From JADJRH01 sp046351455 (lineage in GTDB: Bacteria; Myxococcota_A; Polyangia; Polyangiales; Polyangiaceae): 64,000 nucleotides of DNA. Positions 15,891 through 26,022 of the stretch are shown here, piece by piece; positions within the stretch are counted from its first letter, which is position 1, and the number at the start of each line of letters is the position of its first letter. Location of the stretch: contig JAXLYM010000002.1 of assembly GCA_046351455.1 (NCBI GenBank), forward strand, positions 372,001 through 436,000, in the 5' to 3' direction. The notes beneath the pieces were generated by a model. It had not been told where the DNA came from and searched no databases. It was given only the letters and a program-made list of their open reading frames with translations. Both the position numbers and the translations under genes were made by a program.

Positions 15891-16628
15891 ATGCGCCTTG
15901 GAGTCTTCAGCGACACCCACGCGAACTATGAGGCGCTCAGCGCGGTGCTGGAGTCGTACCGCCGTGAGCGGATCGACATCTATTACTGCCTGGGCGACAC
16001 GGTCGGCTACGGCGGCTCGCCCAACGAGTGCGCCGACCTCGTGCGAAAAATCTCGCGCGCGACCATCCTCGGCAACCACGATGCCGCCGTCGCCGGACGG
16101 ATGGACTACTCGTACTATTACGAGGCAGCCCGTCACGCCCTGGATGCGCACGCGTCGATCCTCTCGCCGGAGAACGCCTCCTGGTTACGGAGCCTCCCGT
16201 ACCGGGAGGACCTCACCGATCACGGCGTGACTCTGTGCCACGGCTCCCCCGTTCGGTTGGAGGAGTTCGAGTACATCTTCGCCCCCGAGCAAGCGCGCGA
16301 GTGCTTGCCGATGTGGCGGGAGCTTCAGCCGCTCACGCTCATCGGCCACTCGCACCTCTGCAAGGTGTTCGCGCTGACGCCGAGCACGGTGGAGGAGCTG
16401 CCGCCGATCGACTTCACGCTGGAGCCCGGCAAGAAGTACATCGTGAGCGTCGGCAGCGTGGGCCAGCCCCGCGACTACGACAACCGCGCGAGCTACACGG
16501 TCTACGACACCGACGCGAAGCGCTTCGAGTTCAAGCGCATCGAGTACGACATCGAGACCGCGGCCGAGAAGGTGTTGAAGGCGAAGCTGGAGCGCAACTT
16601 CGCGCACCGCCTTTACATCGGCGTTTGA
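15891..16628 (+). CDS. Metallophosphoesterase (YfcE/ApaH-like)
   Basis: 245 aa with all calcineurin-like metal motifs: GVFSDTHAN (DxH) at the start, LGDTVGYGG (GDxxGYG), ILGNHD, CHGSP and GHSH. The GDTVGYGGSPNEC string is typical of a broad protein phosphatase/phosphodiesterase subgroup. ATG 15891 sits right before the first motif; an ATG at 15867 would add eight residues. Cytosolic, substrate unknown. Family 2 repeat follows at once. Confidence 0.92.
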   Translation: MRLGVFSDTHANYEALSAVLESYRRERIDIYYCLGDTVGYGGSPNECADLVRKISRATILGNHDAAVAGRMDYSYYYEAARHALDAHASILSPENASWLRSLPYREDLTDHGVTLCHGSPVRLEEFEYIFAPEQARECLPMWRELQPLTLIGHSHLCKVFALTPSTVEELPPIDFTLEPGKKYIVSVGSVGQPRDYDNRASYTVYDTDAKRFEFKRIEYDIETAAEKVLKAKLERNFAHRLYIGV

Positions 16629-16636
16629 GTGAGTCG

Positions 16637-16688
16637 CGTGGGAAGGGCTTCGCCCTTCCTACCGCCTGCGGCGGGACCCCCTAACCAG
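16637..16688 (+). repeat. Dispersed repeat family 2, copy 2 (terminator-like)
   Basis: Starts CGTGGGAAGGGCTTCGCCC, eight bases after the phosphoesterase stop. GGAAGGGC pairs perfectly with GCCCTTCC (16641-16659), and a CCGCCTGCGGCGG palindrome follows. It aligns with 12031-12082. Both copies lie just after a plus-strand stop codon, so a role in mRNA 3' ends is plausible. Confidence 0.75.
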
Positions 16689-16750
16689 ACCGCTCATTTT
16701 TTGGGGCGTTGGGGTTTCTGGAGCTTGAAAGCGGCGGACCTCCCGACTCT

Positions 16751-16822
16751 GCCCACCCCCGGCCTTCGCTTCGCGAAGTCCGCCCCTCCCAAATCGCTCT
16801 CTCCGTTCGCGATGGGAGGGGA
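16751..16822 (+). repeat. Dispersed repeat family 1, copy B
   Basis: Runs from GCCCACCCCCGGCCTTCGC to GATGGGAGGGGA. 70 of 72 positions match copy A at 5835-5906 in inverse orientation. It lies between the phosphoesterase and the convergent Sua5 gene, 62 bp after repeat family 2. Confidence 0.85.
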
Positions 16823-16925
16823 ACGTTACGTGTTTGATGGAGCGGCTCTGAAGCGCCACGCCGTTACGTGAAACGGAGCGGCGCTCTGACGCGGGCGCGC
16901 TCCTTGTTGAACGGCGCTTGCAATT

Positions 16926-17927
16926 TCACTCGGCGGTGGCGCGGCGCAGTCGATCACGCACCGCGGCCCACGCGTCCGATGCGTCCACGCGCGCGATCAC
17001 GATCGCATCGCACCCCGCGTCGTCGAGCCGGTGCAGCGCCGCGTAGAGGCCGCGCGCGTACCCCTCTGGATCCGCCGGCAACACCTCGCAGATCGCGCGA
17101 CCGTCCGCGCGCACGATCGTCGCCGCGCCCTCCGTCACGATCGCGCCGACGCGCTCTCCTCGGGCGATGAGGCGTGAAGCGATCACCGCGACGTCCGCCG
17201 GATCCGCGAGCTCCGCGCGCGCCCGCGGGGCGTAGTGCTTCGCGTGCATGCCCGGCGCGTCCGCGCGCTCCGACGCATCGACCGCGCGCGCCGTCACGTC
17301 GATCACCTCACCGAAGCGCGCGAGCGCCGCGAGCGGGACCGCGCCGTGCCGAAGGAGCCGCATCGGCGAGCGCGTCACGTCGACGATCGTCGACTCGATC
17401 CCGAACCCCGTCGGCCCCGCGTCGAGCACCACCTCGATCGCGCCGTCGAGCGTCTTTTGCACATGATCTGCGGTGGTCGGCGAGATCGTGGTGGAGCGGT
17501 TCGCGCTCGGCGCCGCCACCGGGACGCGCGCCTCTCGGAGCAACGCGAGCGCCGCAGGGTGCGCGGGCACGCGCACGGCGACGGTCGGTCCGCCCGCGGT
17601 CACCTCGTCGGCGACGGCGCCCTCCGCGCGCCGCACCACGAGCGTGAGCGGCCCCGGCCAGAACGCCTCCGCGAGCGCGTCCGCGATCGCCGGCCACTCG
17701 GCGGAGAGAGCGCGCGCGCCGTCCCGATCCGCCACGTGCACGATCAACGGATTGCCCGAGGGCCGCCCCTTCGCCGCGAAGATCCGGCGCACGGCCTCCC
17801 CACGATCCGCGCGCGCGCCGAGCCCGTACACCGTCTCGGTCGGAAACGCGACGAGCCCTCCCGCGACGAGCGCCGCCGCGGCCTCGCGGATCGCCGCGTC
17901 CGAGAAAAGAAGCCTTCGCGTCTCCAC
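16926..17927 (-). CDS. tsaC: L-threonylcarbamoyladenylate synthase (Sua5/YrdC)
   Basis: 333-aa Sua5-type enzyme making TC-AMP for tRNA t6A modification. The YrdC domain (about 1-200) has FPTETVYGLGA, KGRPSGNPLIVHV, WPGPLTLVV, VAVRVPAHPAAL, PVAAPSANRS and DVTRSPMRLLRHGA. A C-terminal Sua5 domain follows the linker PGMHAKHYAPRA. The GTG at 17927 gives the right N-terminus; no ATG is suitable. Upstream DNA is a 99-bp tandem duplicate. Confidence 0.92.
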   Translation of the reverse strand: METRRLLFSDAAIREAAAALVAGGLVAFPTETVYGLGARADRGEAVRRIFAAKGRPSGNPLIVHVADRDGARALSAEWPAIADALAEAFWPGPLTLVVRRAEGAVADEVTAGGPTVAVRVPAHPAALALLREARVPVAAPSANRSTTISPTTADHVQKTLDGAIEVVLDAGPTGFGIESTIVDVTRSPMRLLRHGAVPLAALARFGEVIDVTARAVDASERADAPGMHAKHYAPRARAELADPADVAVIASRLIARGERVGAIVTEGAATIVRADGRAICEVLPADPEGYARGLYAALHRLDDAGCDAIVIARVDASDAWAAVRDRLRRATAE

Positions 17928-17940
17928 GCGCCGCCGCTTA

Positions 17941-18138
17941 GCACAACGTCGAGGACTGCGTCCGCTCCGCTGCGGACTCCGCACCGCAAAGCGGCGCTCC
18001 GCCTCCGCGGTACGGACTCCGTCCTCCCAGTGGCGGCCTGCACAACGTCGAGGACTGCGTCCGCTCCGCTGCGGACTCCGCACCGCAAAGCGGCGCTCCG
18101 CCTCCGCGGAACGGACTCCGTCCTCCCAGCGGCGGCCG
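17941..18138. repeat. Family 3: two 99-bp tandem repeats
   Basis: Units 17941-18039 and 18040-18138 differ at only a few positions. Each holds GTCGAGGACTGCGTCC, CGCTCCGCTGCGGACTCCGC and a closing GTCCTCCCAG(T/C)GGCGGCC. Several CCGCGG/GCGGACTCCGC inverted segments can fold. A deleted third copy is at 19563-19598. It separates the divergent Sua5 and peptidase genes, so it may affect both promoters. Confidence 0.85.
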
Positions 18139-18242
18139 CCCCCTTGCGACCCCGAGAAATCCACCCAAGGGAGGGAACTGTCGATGCTTCGAATTGTTGA
18201 TCCACCGGCGGATGTGGAAGACTCCCGGTCCGTCCCGTCGCG

Positions 18243-19562
18243 ATGAAGGTCCACGTCCGCCGCTCCCTGTTCGGTTTCGCGCTCGCCGCCGCTGCGTCGC
18301 TCGTCGCAGGCAGCGCGTTCGCAGGTCCCGCGCCGCTGGGTGATGCGCCCGCGCAGGAAGAGATCGCGCCTCCGATCGCGCGCGTCCCCACCCCGCTGGA
18401 TCGCGCGCCGCGCCTCTACACCTTCAAGCTCGCAGAGTCCGCGAGCGCGCTCACGTTGCTGCGCGCGTACCTCGACGCCGAGGTGGAGCGCCCCGGTCCG
18501 TACAACCGCTACGTCGCAGGCGCGTACGGTCGCTGGTCGAAGGCTCCGTGGTTCGCGCTCGCGTGGGGCGCCTCCGCGCACGAAGAGGCCGACGCGTCCC
18601 CCGCCGGCGCCGCGCAGCGCGACACCGCGACCGGCTCCGAGATCCCCGCGATCGACGCCGACGCGACGAGCGGCCTCGCCGTCCCGCTGATGTCGCCGGA
18701 CGCGGCCGGACAGTTCGGATTCGCCGCGCCCGAGAGCGAGCCGCTCCGCGTGCGCATCGGCTCCTCCGACTGGATCACGCGCCTCTTCGTCGCGGACGAT
18801 CGCGCCCCCTTCTGGACGACGGGGCCGAGCCTCGCGTCGAACGGATACGGCGGCCTCTTCGCGTCGAGCAAGCCCGTGGTCGACTGGCGCTGCCGCCGAC
18901 GCCCGGTGCTCTTCATCCGCTACGGCGGCGAGAACGATCGCTTCTCCCTCGTGCAGTGCACCGGCGCGATCGAGCCCGGCGCCGTCGACCGCCTCTCGAT
19001 CCTGGCGCGCCCGCCCGAGGTGCCGGATCCGGGAGAGCTCCCGGACGAGCCGGATCCCGAAGCGTGGGAGAAGAGCGGCGAGTGGCTCCCGCGCGTGAAG
19101 CTCGTGAACCCGCGCCTGTTGTGGCTCCTGCAGAAGATCGCGGACGCCTTCCCGCACCGCGCGGTCTACGTGTACAGCGGGTACCGCCCGCACAAAGACA
19201 AGAGCGTCCTGCAGGGGCACCACAGCATGCACGGCGACGGCCGCGCGATGGACATCCAGGTGCACGGCGTCCGCAACGAGGCGCTCTTCGCCTTCTGCCG
19301 CAAGCTCGACGACGTGGGCTGCGGCTACTACCCGAACAGCAAGTTCGTGCACGTCGACGTGCGGAAGCCCGGCACCGGCCACGCCTTCTGGATCGACACG
19401 TCCGGCCCCGGAGAGCCGTCGCACTACGTCGACTCGTGGCCCGGCGTCGTCGAGCACGGCGCCCTCGCGTGGATGACGGTCCCGGCGCGCGACGCCCTCC
19501 CGCAAGGCCCGCGCCCGCGCACCCCCGACGAGCGCGGCACCGCCGACGTCATCCGCAAATAA
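18243..19562 (+). CDS. Exported M15-type (DUF882/YcbK-like) peptidase
   Basis: 439 aa with a signal peptide (FGFALAAAASLVAGSAFAG). The N-terminal ~270 residues have no family I know. The C-terminal domain has YVYSGYRPHKDK, HHSMHGDGRAMDIQV (HxxGxAxD zinc ligands) and KFVHVDVR (HxDV), typical of the YcbK/DUF882 peptidase group that acts on peptidoglycan or cross-links. It is predicted periplasmic. The zinc ligands are intact. Stands alone. Confidence 0.85.
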   Translation: MKVHVRRSLFGFALAAAASLVAGSAFAGPAPLGDAPAQEEIAPPIARVPTPLDRAPRLYTFKLAESASALTLLRAYLDAEVERPGPYNRYVAGAYGRWSKAPWFALAWGASAHEEADASPAGAAQRDTATGSEIPAIDADATSGLAVPLMSPDAAGQFGFAAPESEPLRVRIGSSDWITRLFVADDRAPFWTTGPSLASNGYGGLFASSKPVVDWRCRRRPVLFIRYGGENDRFSLVQCTGAIEPGAVDRLSILARPPEVPDPGELPDEPDPEAWEKSGEWLPRVKLVNPRLLWLLQKIADAFPHRAVYVYSGYRPHKDKSVLQGHHSMHGDGRAMDIQVHGVRNEALFAFCRKLDDVGCGYYPNSKFVHVDVRKPGTGHAFWIDTSGPGEPSHYVDSWPGVVEHGALAWMTVPARDALPQGPRPRTPDERGTADVIRK

Positions 19563-19598
19563 GGTCGAGGACTGCGTCCTCCCACTGGCGGCCCGCAC
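19563..19598. repeat. Family 3, short copy
   Basis: GGTCGAGGACTGCGTCC is fused directly to TCCCACTGGCGGCCCGCAC, so the central ~60 bp of the family 3 unit is missing. It starts right after the peptidase stop. Confidence 0.6.
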
Positions 19599-19653
19599 GT
19601 TCTCACCGCGCCGCTCCTCTTCGCAACGCGGCGCCGACTGGTACGATCGCCGC

Positions 19654-20814
19654 GTGGGCGCGCGCTTCTCGATGCCGGTCGTGACGACCATGGTGCTCCT
19701 CGCGGCCGGGTGCGACGGCATCGGCCCGCCCGAGATCGCGAGCACGCAGACCACCGGCGGCCACCCCGGAGGCAGCGGCGGCACCAGCGAGACCACCGGC
19801 GGCGGCGGCACGAGCGGCGGCGGCACCACGGACTCGCCCGTGTCGCCCGTGCTCGTCGCGATCGCCGCCACGCCCGCGTCGTCCTCGGGCGAGCCGACCC
19901 TCGCGGACGAGATCGAAGCCGACATCACCACGTTCGGCGCCGGCGCGCGCGCCGCGGTCGTCTCCGTCCCGTGGACGGACGCGCTCCCGCTGGCTCCGTC
20001 GCTCACGAAGCGCTTCGATTTCTACGCCGCGCACGACCACCGCGTCCTCGTGAACCTCGCGGTCGTGGATCGCCTCGCGGACCTCCGACCGCCCGAGATC
20101 GCGGCCCTCCCGTGGAGCGACGCCGACGCGCAGGACGCCGTTCACGCGGCCCTCGACGCGCTCCTCGACGCGGGCGGCGCCGCCGTGCGCTTCGTCACGT
20201 TGGGCCGCGACGTCGACGTGTACCTCGCGGCGCATCCGAGCGAGCGCGCGGCGTTCGTCGCGTTCGCGAAAGAGGCCGCCGCCTACGCGCGCTCCCACGC
20301 CGGCGCGGCCTCGGATCTCGCGGTCGGCGTCGCGTTCTCTCCGGACGCCCCCAAATCGGAGCCCGCGTTCCCGGAGCTCGTCGACGCGAGCGACGTGCTC
20401 GGTTTCTCGTATTTCCCAGGCCTCGGCACGTACGAGACGGACGCGACGTCCGGCGTCGTCGGCGCCGTCACGAGCCTCGCCGACGCCGCGATGAACAAAC
20501 CGATCGTGCTTCAGGCCGTGGGCGCGCCGAGCGATCCGCTCGCGGGCGGCGCGGACGCCACGCAGCAGGCCTTCTTCACGACGCTGTTCGGCGCGATCGG
20601 CGCGCGGCGCTCCGCCTTCGCGCTCGTCTCGGTGACGGAGCTGCACGACGCGCCTGCCTCTGCGTGCGCGGCGTGGGTCGCGTCGCAGGGGGACGCGCCG
20701 GACGCGGCGCTCACGGCGTACGCGTGCTCTCTCGGCGTCCTCACCACCGACGGGACGCCGAAGCCCGCATGGGGTGCCGTGATCGCAGGGGCCGCTGCGC
20801 TCTCGACGCCGTGA
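19654..20814 (+). CDS. Lipoprotein with Gly/Thr linker and glycosidase-like C domain
   Basis: 386 aa from a GTG; an ATG at 19672 is possible. A lipobox-like LLAAGC gives Cys20, then the linker TTGGHPGGSGGTSETTGGGG. The remaining ~310 residues look like an alpha/beta barrel: VVSVPWTDALPL, HRVLVNLAVVD, DVLGFSYFPGLGTYETD and PKPAWGAVIAG resemble GH53/GH5-like hydrolases. I cannot name the catalytic pair, so the fold is only a suggestion. Confidence 0.75.
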   Translation: MGARFSMPVVTTMVLLAAGCDGIGPPEIASTQTTGGHPGGSGGTSETTGGGGTSGGGTTDSPVSPVLVAIAATPASSSGEPTLADEIEADITTFGAGARAAVVSVPWTDALPLAPSLTKRFDFYAAHDHRVLVNLAVVDRLADLRPPEIAALPWSDADAQDAVHAALDALLDAGGAAVRFVTLGRDVDVYLAAHPSERAAFVAFAKEAAAYARSHAGAASDLAVGVAFSPDAPKSEPAFPELVDASDVLGFSYFPGLGTYETDATSGVVGAVTSLADAAMNKPIVLQAVGAPSDPLAGGADATQQAFFTTLFGAIGARRSAFALVSVTELHDAPASACAAWVASQGDAPDAALTAYACSLGVLTTDGTPKPAWGAVIAGAAALSTP

Positions 20815-20952
20815 TCACGAGGGCCGCGGCGCTCTCCACGCCGTGAACGATCCTCGCGTGGCGGCGGCGCGCACCCCTCTTCCGTGGCAGTGATAAGCTC
20901 CGGCGCAGCCGATCGCGGTCACAGCGCCGCGGCTCGAAGAGAAGGTGAGCAC

Positions 20953-23007
<2,055 letters not shown>

Positions 23008-23017
23008 CGACGAGACC

Positions 23018-23044
23018 GGCTCCGGAGAGGCCTTCTCCGGAGCC
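23018..23044. terminator. Bidirectional hairpin between prkA and the coiled-coil gene
   Basis: GGCTCCGGAGA pairs with TCTCCGGAGCC around a 5-nt loop, 11 bp after the prkA stop and 39 bp before the end of the convergent gene. No long T-tract, but the 11-bp stem is perfect. Confidence 0.6.
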
Positions 23045-23082
23045 GACGTCTCCCCCGACTCCCCTCCACGAACAGCCGCTCT

Positions 23083-23343
23083 CTAGCGGCGGCGCAGATC
23101 CGAAATCTCGCGCTCCAGCGCGGCGATCTGGCGCTTCAGGTCCTTCACCTCGTCCTGCGTCGCGAGCCCCATCGTCTTCGCGAAGGCCTCTTTCTGCTCG
23201 GCGGTGAACGTCTGCACTTTGCCGGGCATGCTCACCGCGGTCATCACGAGCTTCATCACGCGCTCGTCGGCCATCAATTTCGCGACCTGAGGGTTCGCTG
23301 CGAGCTTCATCCCCTCGGCGACGACTTTGTCCTTGAGTGACAT
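23083..23343 (-). CDS. Small helical / coiled-coil protein (phasin-like?)
   Basis: 86 aa from ATG 23343. The N-terminal part (LKDKVVAEGMKLAANPQVAKL, VMKLVMTAVSMPG) is helical with a Pro/Gly break, and the end (EVKDLKRQIAALEREISDL) is a heptad coiled coil. The layout resembles myxobacterial phasin-like or PHA granule proteins, but I cannot confirm it. It lies 23 bp downstream of the alpha/beta hydrolase gene and is likely co-transcribed with it. Confidence 0.75.
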   Translation of the reverse strand: MSLKDKVVAEGMKLAANPQVAKLMADERVMKLVMTAVSMPGKVQTFTAEQKEAFAKTMGLATQDEVKDLKRQIAALEREISDLRRR

Positions 23344-23366
23344 CGATCCTTCTCTCTCTTCTCTCT

Positions 23367-24422
23367 TCAAGCGGCCTTCGCGGCGCGTCGCAATCGCACA
23401 CCCATCCAGCTCTCGATGAGGGGCCAGATCGTCTGCGGCGCGTCCATCCCCATGATGAGGTCGATGTGCCCGCGCGGAAATGCCCGGTACGTCTTGTCCG
23501 AAGAACGGCTCCGCGAGAACGCCGGCTCCACGCTGTCCGGCGGCGCGAGATCGTCCTTCGTCCCCGCGATCACCAGAATGGGCCCGTCATTGCCCTCGAA
23601 GGCCTCCGCGTCCGCGAGCCCGCCGAGCCGCTCACCGCTGTTGCGCCACTCCGCCGCTCGCAAGAACATGTTGCGAAGCACGGTGATCGACCCGCGATCC
23701 ATCGCGAGCGACATGTGTTGACTGAGCACCTGCGGCTCGATGGAGCGCGGCACGAACCCGCGGATCGGCAGCGGGAAGATCGGACTCTCGATGAACCCGC
23801 GCAGGCTCCGCATCGCCTCCCCGAGCCCCTTCAATTCCAGCGCGCCGTGCCCGAGACCCACGTTGCGATCCAGGTGCAACATCAGCCATCCGAGGATCGC
23901 GAGCGTCGGTGATCCGCGCGTGAACTGGTACGGACTGCCCAGCGTGGTGACGCCCGCGCAAGCCCCGTTGAGCCGCGGCGACGAAGCATACGCGATGAGC
24001 CCACCCAGCGAGTGCCCCACCAGGAACACGGGCCGATTGCCGGACAGCCGCTGAATCTCCTCCACCGCGGCCGGCACGTCCTCACGCACGAACTCGGTGA
24101 CGTGCGCCGGCATCTTCGCGCCGAGGTGCCGTGACCGACCGTGCCCGCGCAGATCCAGGTTGAAGACGTCGAACCCGGCGCGCGCGAGGTAGTTCGAGAA
24201 GCTGCGCGCCGGCAGGTGCCACGCGTAGCGGTTCTGCCCGTAGCCATGGATGAGCAGCACGGGCGCGCGTGTCTCGTCCGTGGCGCTGCTGCGCTTGCGT
24301 ACCATCGCGAGCGGAACAGGCCCGCCGCGATCGGGGATCTTCACGACGACGAGGCTTTTGACGAACTTGCCTCGCTCATCACGATCGATCGTTTGCTCGA
24401 TGCGGCTCTCGTTCAGGATCAT
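23367..24422 (-). CDS. Alpha/beta-fold hydrolase (lipase/esterase-like)
   Basis: 351 aa from ATG 24422; an upstream start at 24467 is possible. Oxyanion region LLIHGYGQNRYAW, nucleophile elbow VGHSLGGLIAY with Ser, acid in GTKDDLAPP and His in RGHIDLIMG form a complete triad. The DLRGHGRS block is classical. Such proteins include polyhydroxyalkanoate-related and lipase-type enzymes. The adjacent coiled-coil protein would fit a PHA link, which is inference. No signal peptide. Confidence 0.9.
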   Translation of the reverse strand: MILNESRIEQTIDRDERGKFVKSLVVVKIPDRGGPVPLAMVRKRSSATDETRAPVLLIHGYGQNRYAWHLPARSFSNYLARAGFDVFNLDLRGHGRSRHLGAKMPAHVTEFVREDVPAAVEEIQRLSGNRPVFLVGHSLGGLIAYASSPRLNGACAGVTTLGSPYQFTRGSPTLAILGWLMLHLDRNVGLGHGALELKGLGEAMRSLRGFIESPIFPLPIRGFVPRSIEPQVLSQHMSLAMDRGSITVLRNMFLRAAEWRNSGERLGGLADAEAFEGNDGPILVIAGTKDDLAPPDSVEPAFSRSRSSDKTYRAFPRGHIDLIMGMDAPQTIWPLIESWMGVRLRRAAKAA

Positions 24423-24825
24423 CGGATGACACTCGAATCTTACGCGGGTGTCATGGATGCGCCGCAAGGATCAAGAACGAGCCTTTTGCCGCAAAATTTA
24501 CCCGCGAACATCCACTCCCCGAGGTGCGAAGTCGCAGGCCCAGCCTCCCCGCAAAACATCCGGTCTGCCTCGAAAAAAACGGTGCCACCCGATCTTTCGT
24601 TTTGGTGCGTGGTCGCCGGCCGTCGTCATGCCCCCCGACGTCCGGGTGATGCTCAAGGTGGGGCTTCGTTGCTAAAAGTGCTTCGTTTCTCGTAGCGGGA
24701 GCGATCGTCGGCTCGTAGGTTCGGCGCTGCGCGGAGGTGTTGGAAGCACCTCAACGCAAGTGCGCCCCGCGGTGTTGGAAGCACCCGGGGCGCGTGGCCG
24801 AAACCTCACAGCGCGAGGTCCCGAC
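24423..24825. other. Left border of the accessory island
   Basis: About 400 bp with no gene. Its right part carries two 15-bp dyad-like repeats (24736-24785, separate entry). The left part holds several A- or T-rich patches but no recognisable promoter pair. Confidence 0.5.
24736..24785 (+). promoter_or_regulatory. Two operator-like repeats ahead of the HTH/sigma operon
   Basis: GGTGTTGGAAGCACC occurs at 24736-24750 and again at 24771-24785, 35 bp apart. Each is an imperfect dyad (GGTG against CACC). They end 40 bp before the HTH gene, placed to act as autoregulatory operators. Confidence 0.5.
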
Positions 24826-25197
24826 ATGTCGTCCATCGTCGAACCGCCCAGCGGCGGCAAGGGACAGATCCGTCCGCCGCTCCGTCTCGTTCATCCTGCG
24901 CCTCCACAACCCCCGCGCCGTCGTCGCGGCGTCGCTCGCCCGGTCGAAGATGTCTTCACCGCGGAGGAGGTCGCGCGCCTTCGCCTGGCGATCTCGAACG
25001 CGCGCACGCGCTTCGGATCGTGGGAGCGACTCGCCGATGCGATGGGCGTGCACGTCGACACCGTGCGCCTCGCAGGCGTGCGGCACACGCTCACCGCGGG
25101 CGTCGCGTATCGCTTCGCACGTGCGACCAGCACCACGATCGAAGCGTTGCTCACGAGCACGCTGCGGGTCGTGCACAGCGCGGACGGTGCGGCATGA
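24826..25197 (+). CDS. Helix-turn-helix protein in an operon with a sigma factor
   Basis: 123 aa. GAGGT lies at a fitting distance before ATG 24826. A Pro/Arg-rich N-terminus (PPLRLVHPAPPQPPRRRR) leads to an XRE-like HTH: EVARLRLAISNARTRFGSWE, then RLADAMGVHVDTVRLA, then VAYRFARATSTTIE. It ends in ATGA with the sigma gene start. Its likely job is to control its own operon; it is too small to be an obvious anti-sigma factor. Confidence 0.7.
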   Translation: MSSIVEPPSGGKGQIRPPLRLVHPAPPQPPRRRRGVARPVEDVFTAEEVARLRLAISNARTRFGSWERLADAMGVHVDTVRLAGVRHTLTAGVAYRFARATSTTIEALLTSTLRVVHSADGAA

Positions 25198-25709
25198 CGC
25201 CTGCGCAGCTCCGCTTGTGGAACCTCGTGCTGCGCCAGCAGCGCGGCTTGACCCGCTTGATCCGTCACCGCGGCGTCGAGCCCGTCGACATCGAGGATAT
25301 GAGGCAGATCATCCTCACCAAGGCGTGGCAGCTCATCCGCGGCGGACGCCTCGTGATCGATCCTTCGCAGGACGAACGCACCGCGATCCGCCTGTGGCTG
25401 CGCGACGTCGCACTCAAGAAGATCGCCGACTACTGGAAGCGGCGCTATCGCCGCCGGCACGTGGTGTTCGTGCCGCTCGATACGCTGCTCACGCCGCCGT
25501 CGATCGAGGAGACGCCGCGCCTCGAAGCCCGCGAGGCACTCAAGATCATCCGGTATCGGCTCAACGACAAGGAGCGGCTCATCCTCGACTCGCTCACCCG
25601 CGAGGACACGCAGCGCGAGCTGACCGCACTTCTCGGCGTGCCCGTCGGCACCGCGACCACGTGGACCTACCGGCTCCGCAAGCACCTCCGCAAAGCCCTC
25701 GCGAAGTAG
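25194..25709 (+). CDS. Sigma-70 family (ECF-like) RNA polymerase sigma factor
   Basis: 171 aa. Region 2 is seen in LTRLIRHRGVEPVDIEDMRQIILTKAWQLI-like sequence (VDIEDMRQIILTKAWQLI) and RLWLRDVALKKIADYWKRR; region 4 in NDKERLILDSLTREDTQREL and TATTWTYRLRKHLRKAL. The -10 and -35 readers are therefore present. It starts inside the HTH stop codon (ATGA). No anti-sigma gene is present. Such small sigma factors occur in mobile or accessory DNA; targets unknown. Confidence 0.75.
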   Translation: MTPAQLRLWNLVLRQQRGLTRLIRHRGVEPVDIEDMRQIILTKAWQLIRGGRLVIDPSQDERTAIRLWLRDVALKKIADYWKRRYRRRHVVFVPLDTLLTPPSIEETPRLEAREALKIIRYRLNDKERLILDSLTREDTQRELTALLGVPVGTATTWTYRLRKHLRKALAK

Positions 25710-25797
25710 CACCGCATTCTCCGACGTGCTTCGCGGGGCCACACGATTCGCAGCCACAGCGACACCATCGGTGCGATCCCCCAACCGCGACAAGGCT

Positions 25798-26016
25798 CTA
25801 CAGACTGTCCTTAAACGTCTTGAAATTTAGGCCGAATTTTCGGCAGAGGCCGCGTATGTACTCGTCGCCGATTTCAGTTTTGACGCCGTTGTGCGCGGGG
25901 ATTGGATACATCTGCCCGTCTTTCGTCGCCTGGAAGTGAGAACCACTACTGGGCTCCTCAAGCGATATGCCTAGGCTTTCAAGCACGCGCTTGATATCTC
26001 GAAGACGGGCAGGCAC
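25798..26016 (-). CDS. hicA: HicA-family toxin
   Basis: 72-aa mRNA-interferase-type toxin with a double-stranded-RNA-binding fold. Family pattern: RDIKRVLESLGI, the catalytic His in SSGSHFQATKDG, then the PIPAHNGVKTEIG region. Its start is 6 bp after the antitoxin stop, so the pair is one transcript with the antitoxin first. Codon use is more AT-rich than the surrounding core genes, which fits acquisition. Confidence 0.85.
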   Translation of the reverse strand: MPARLRDIKRVLESLGISLEEPSSGSHFQATKDGQMYPIPAHNGVKTEIGDEYIRGLCRKFGLNFKTFKDSL

Positions 26017-26022
26017 AAAGCA

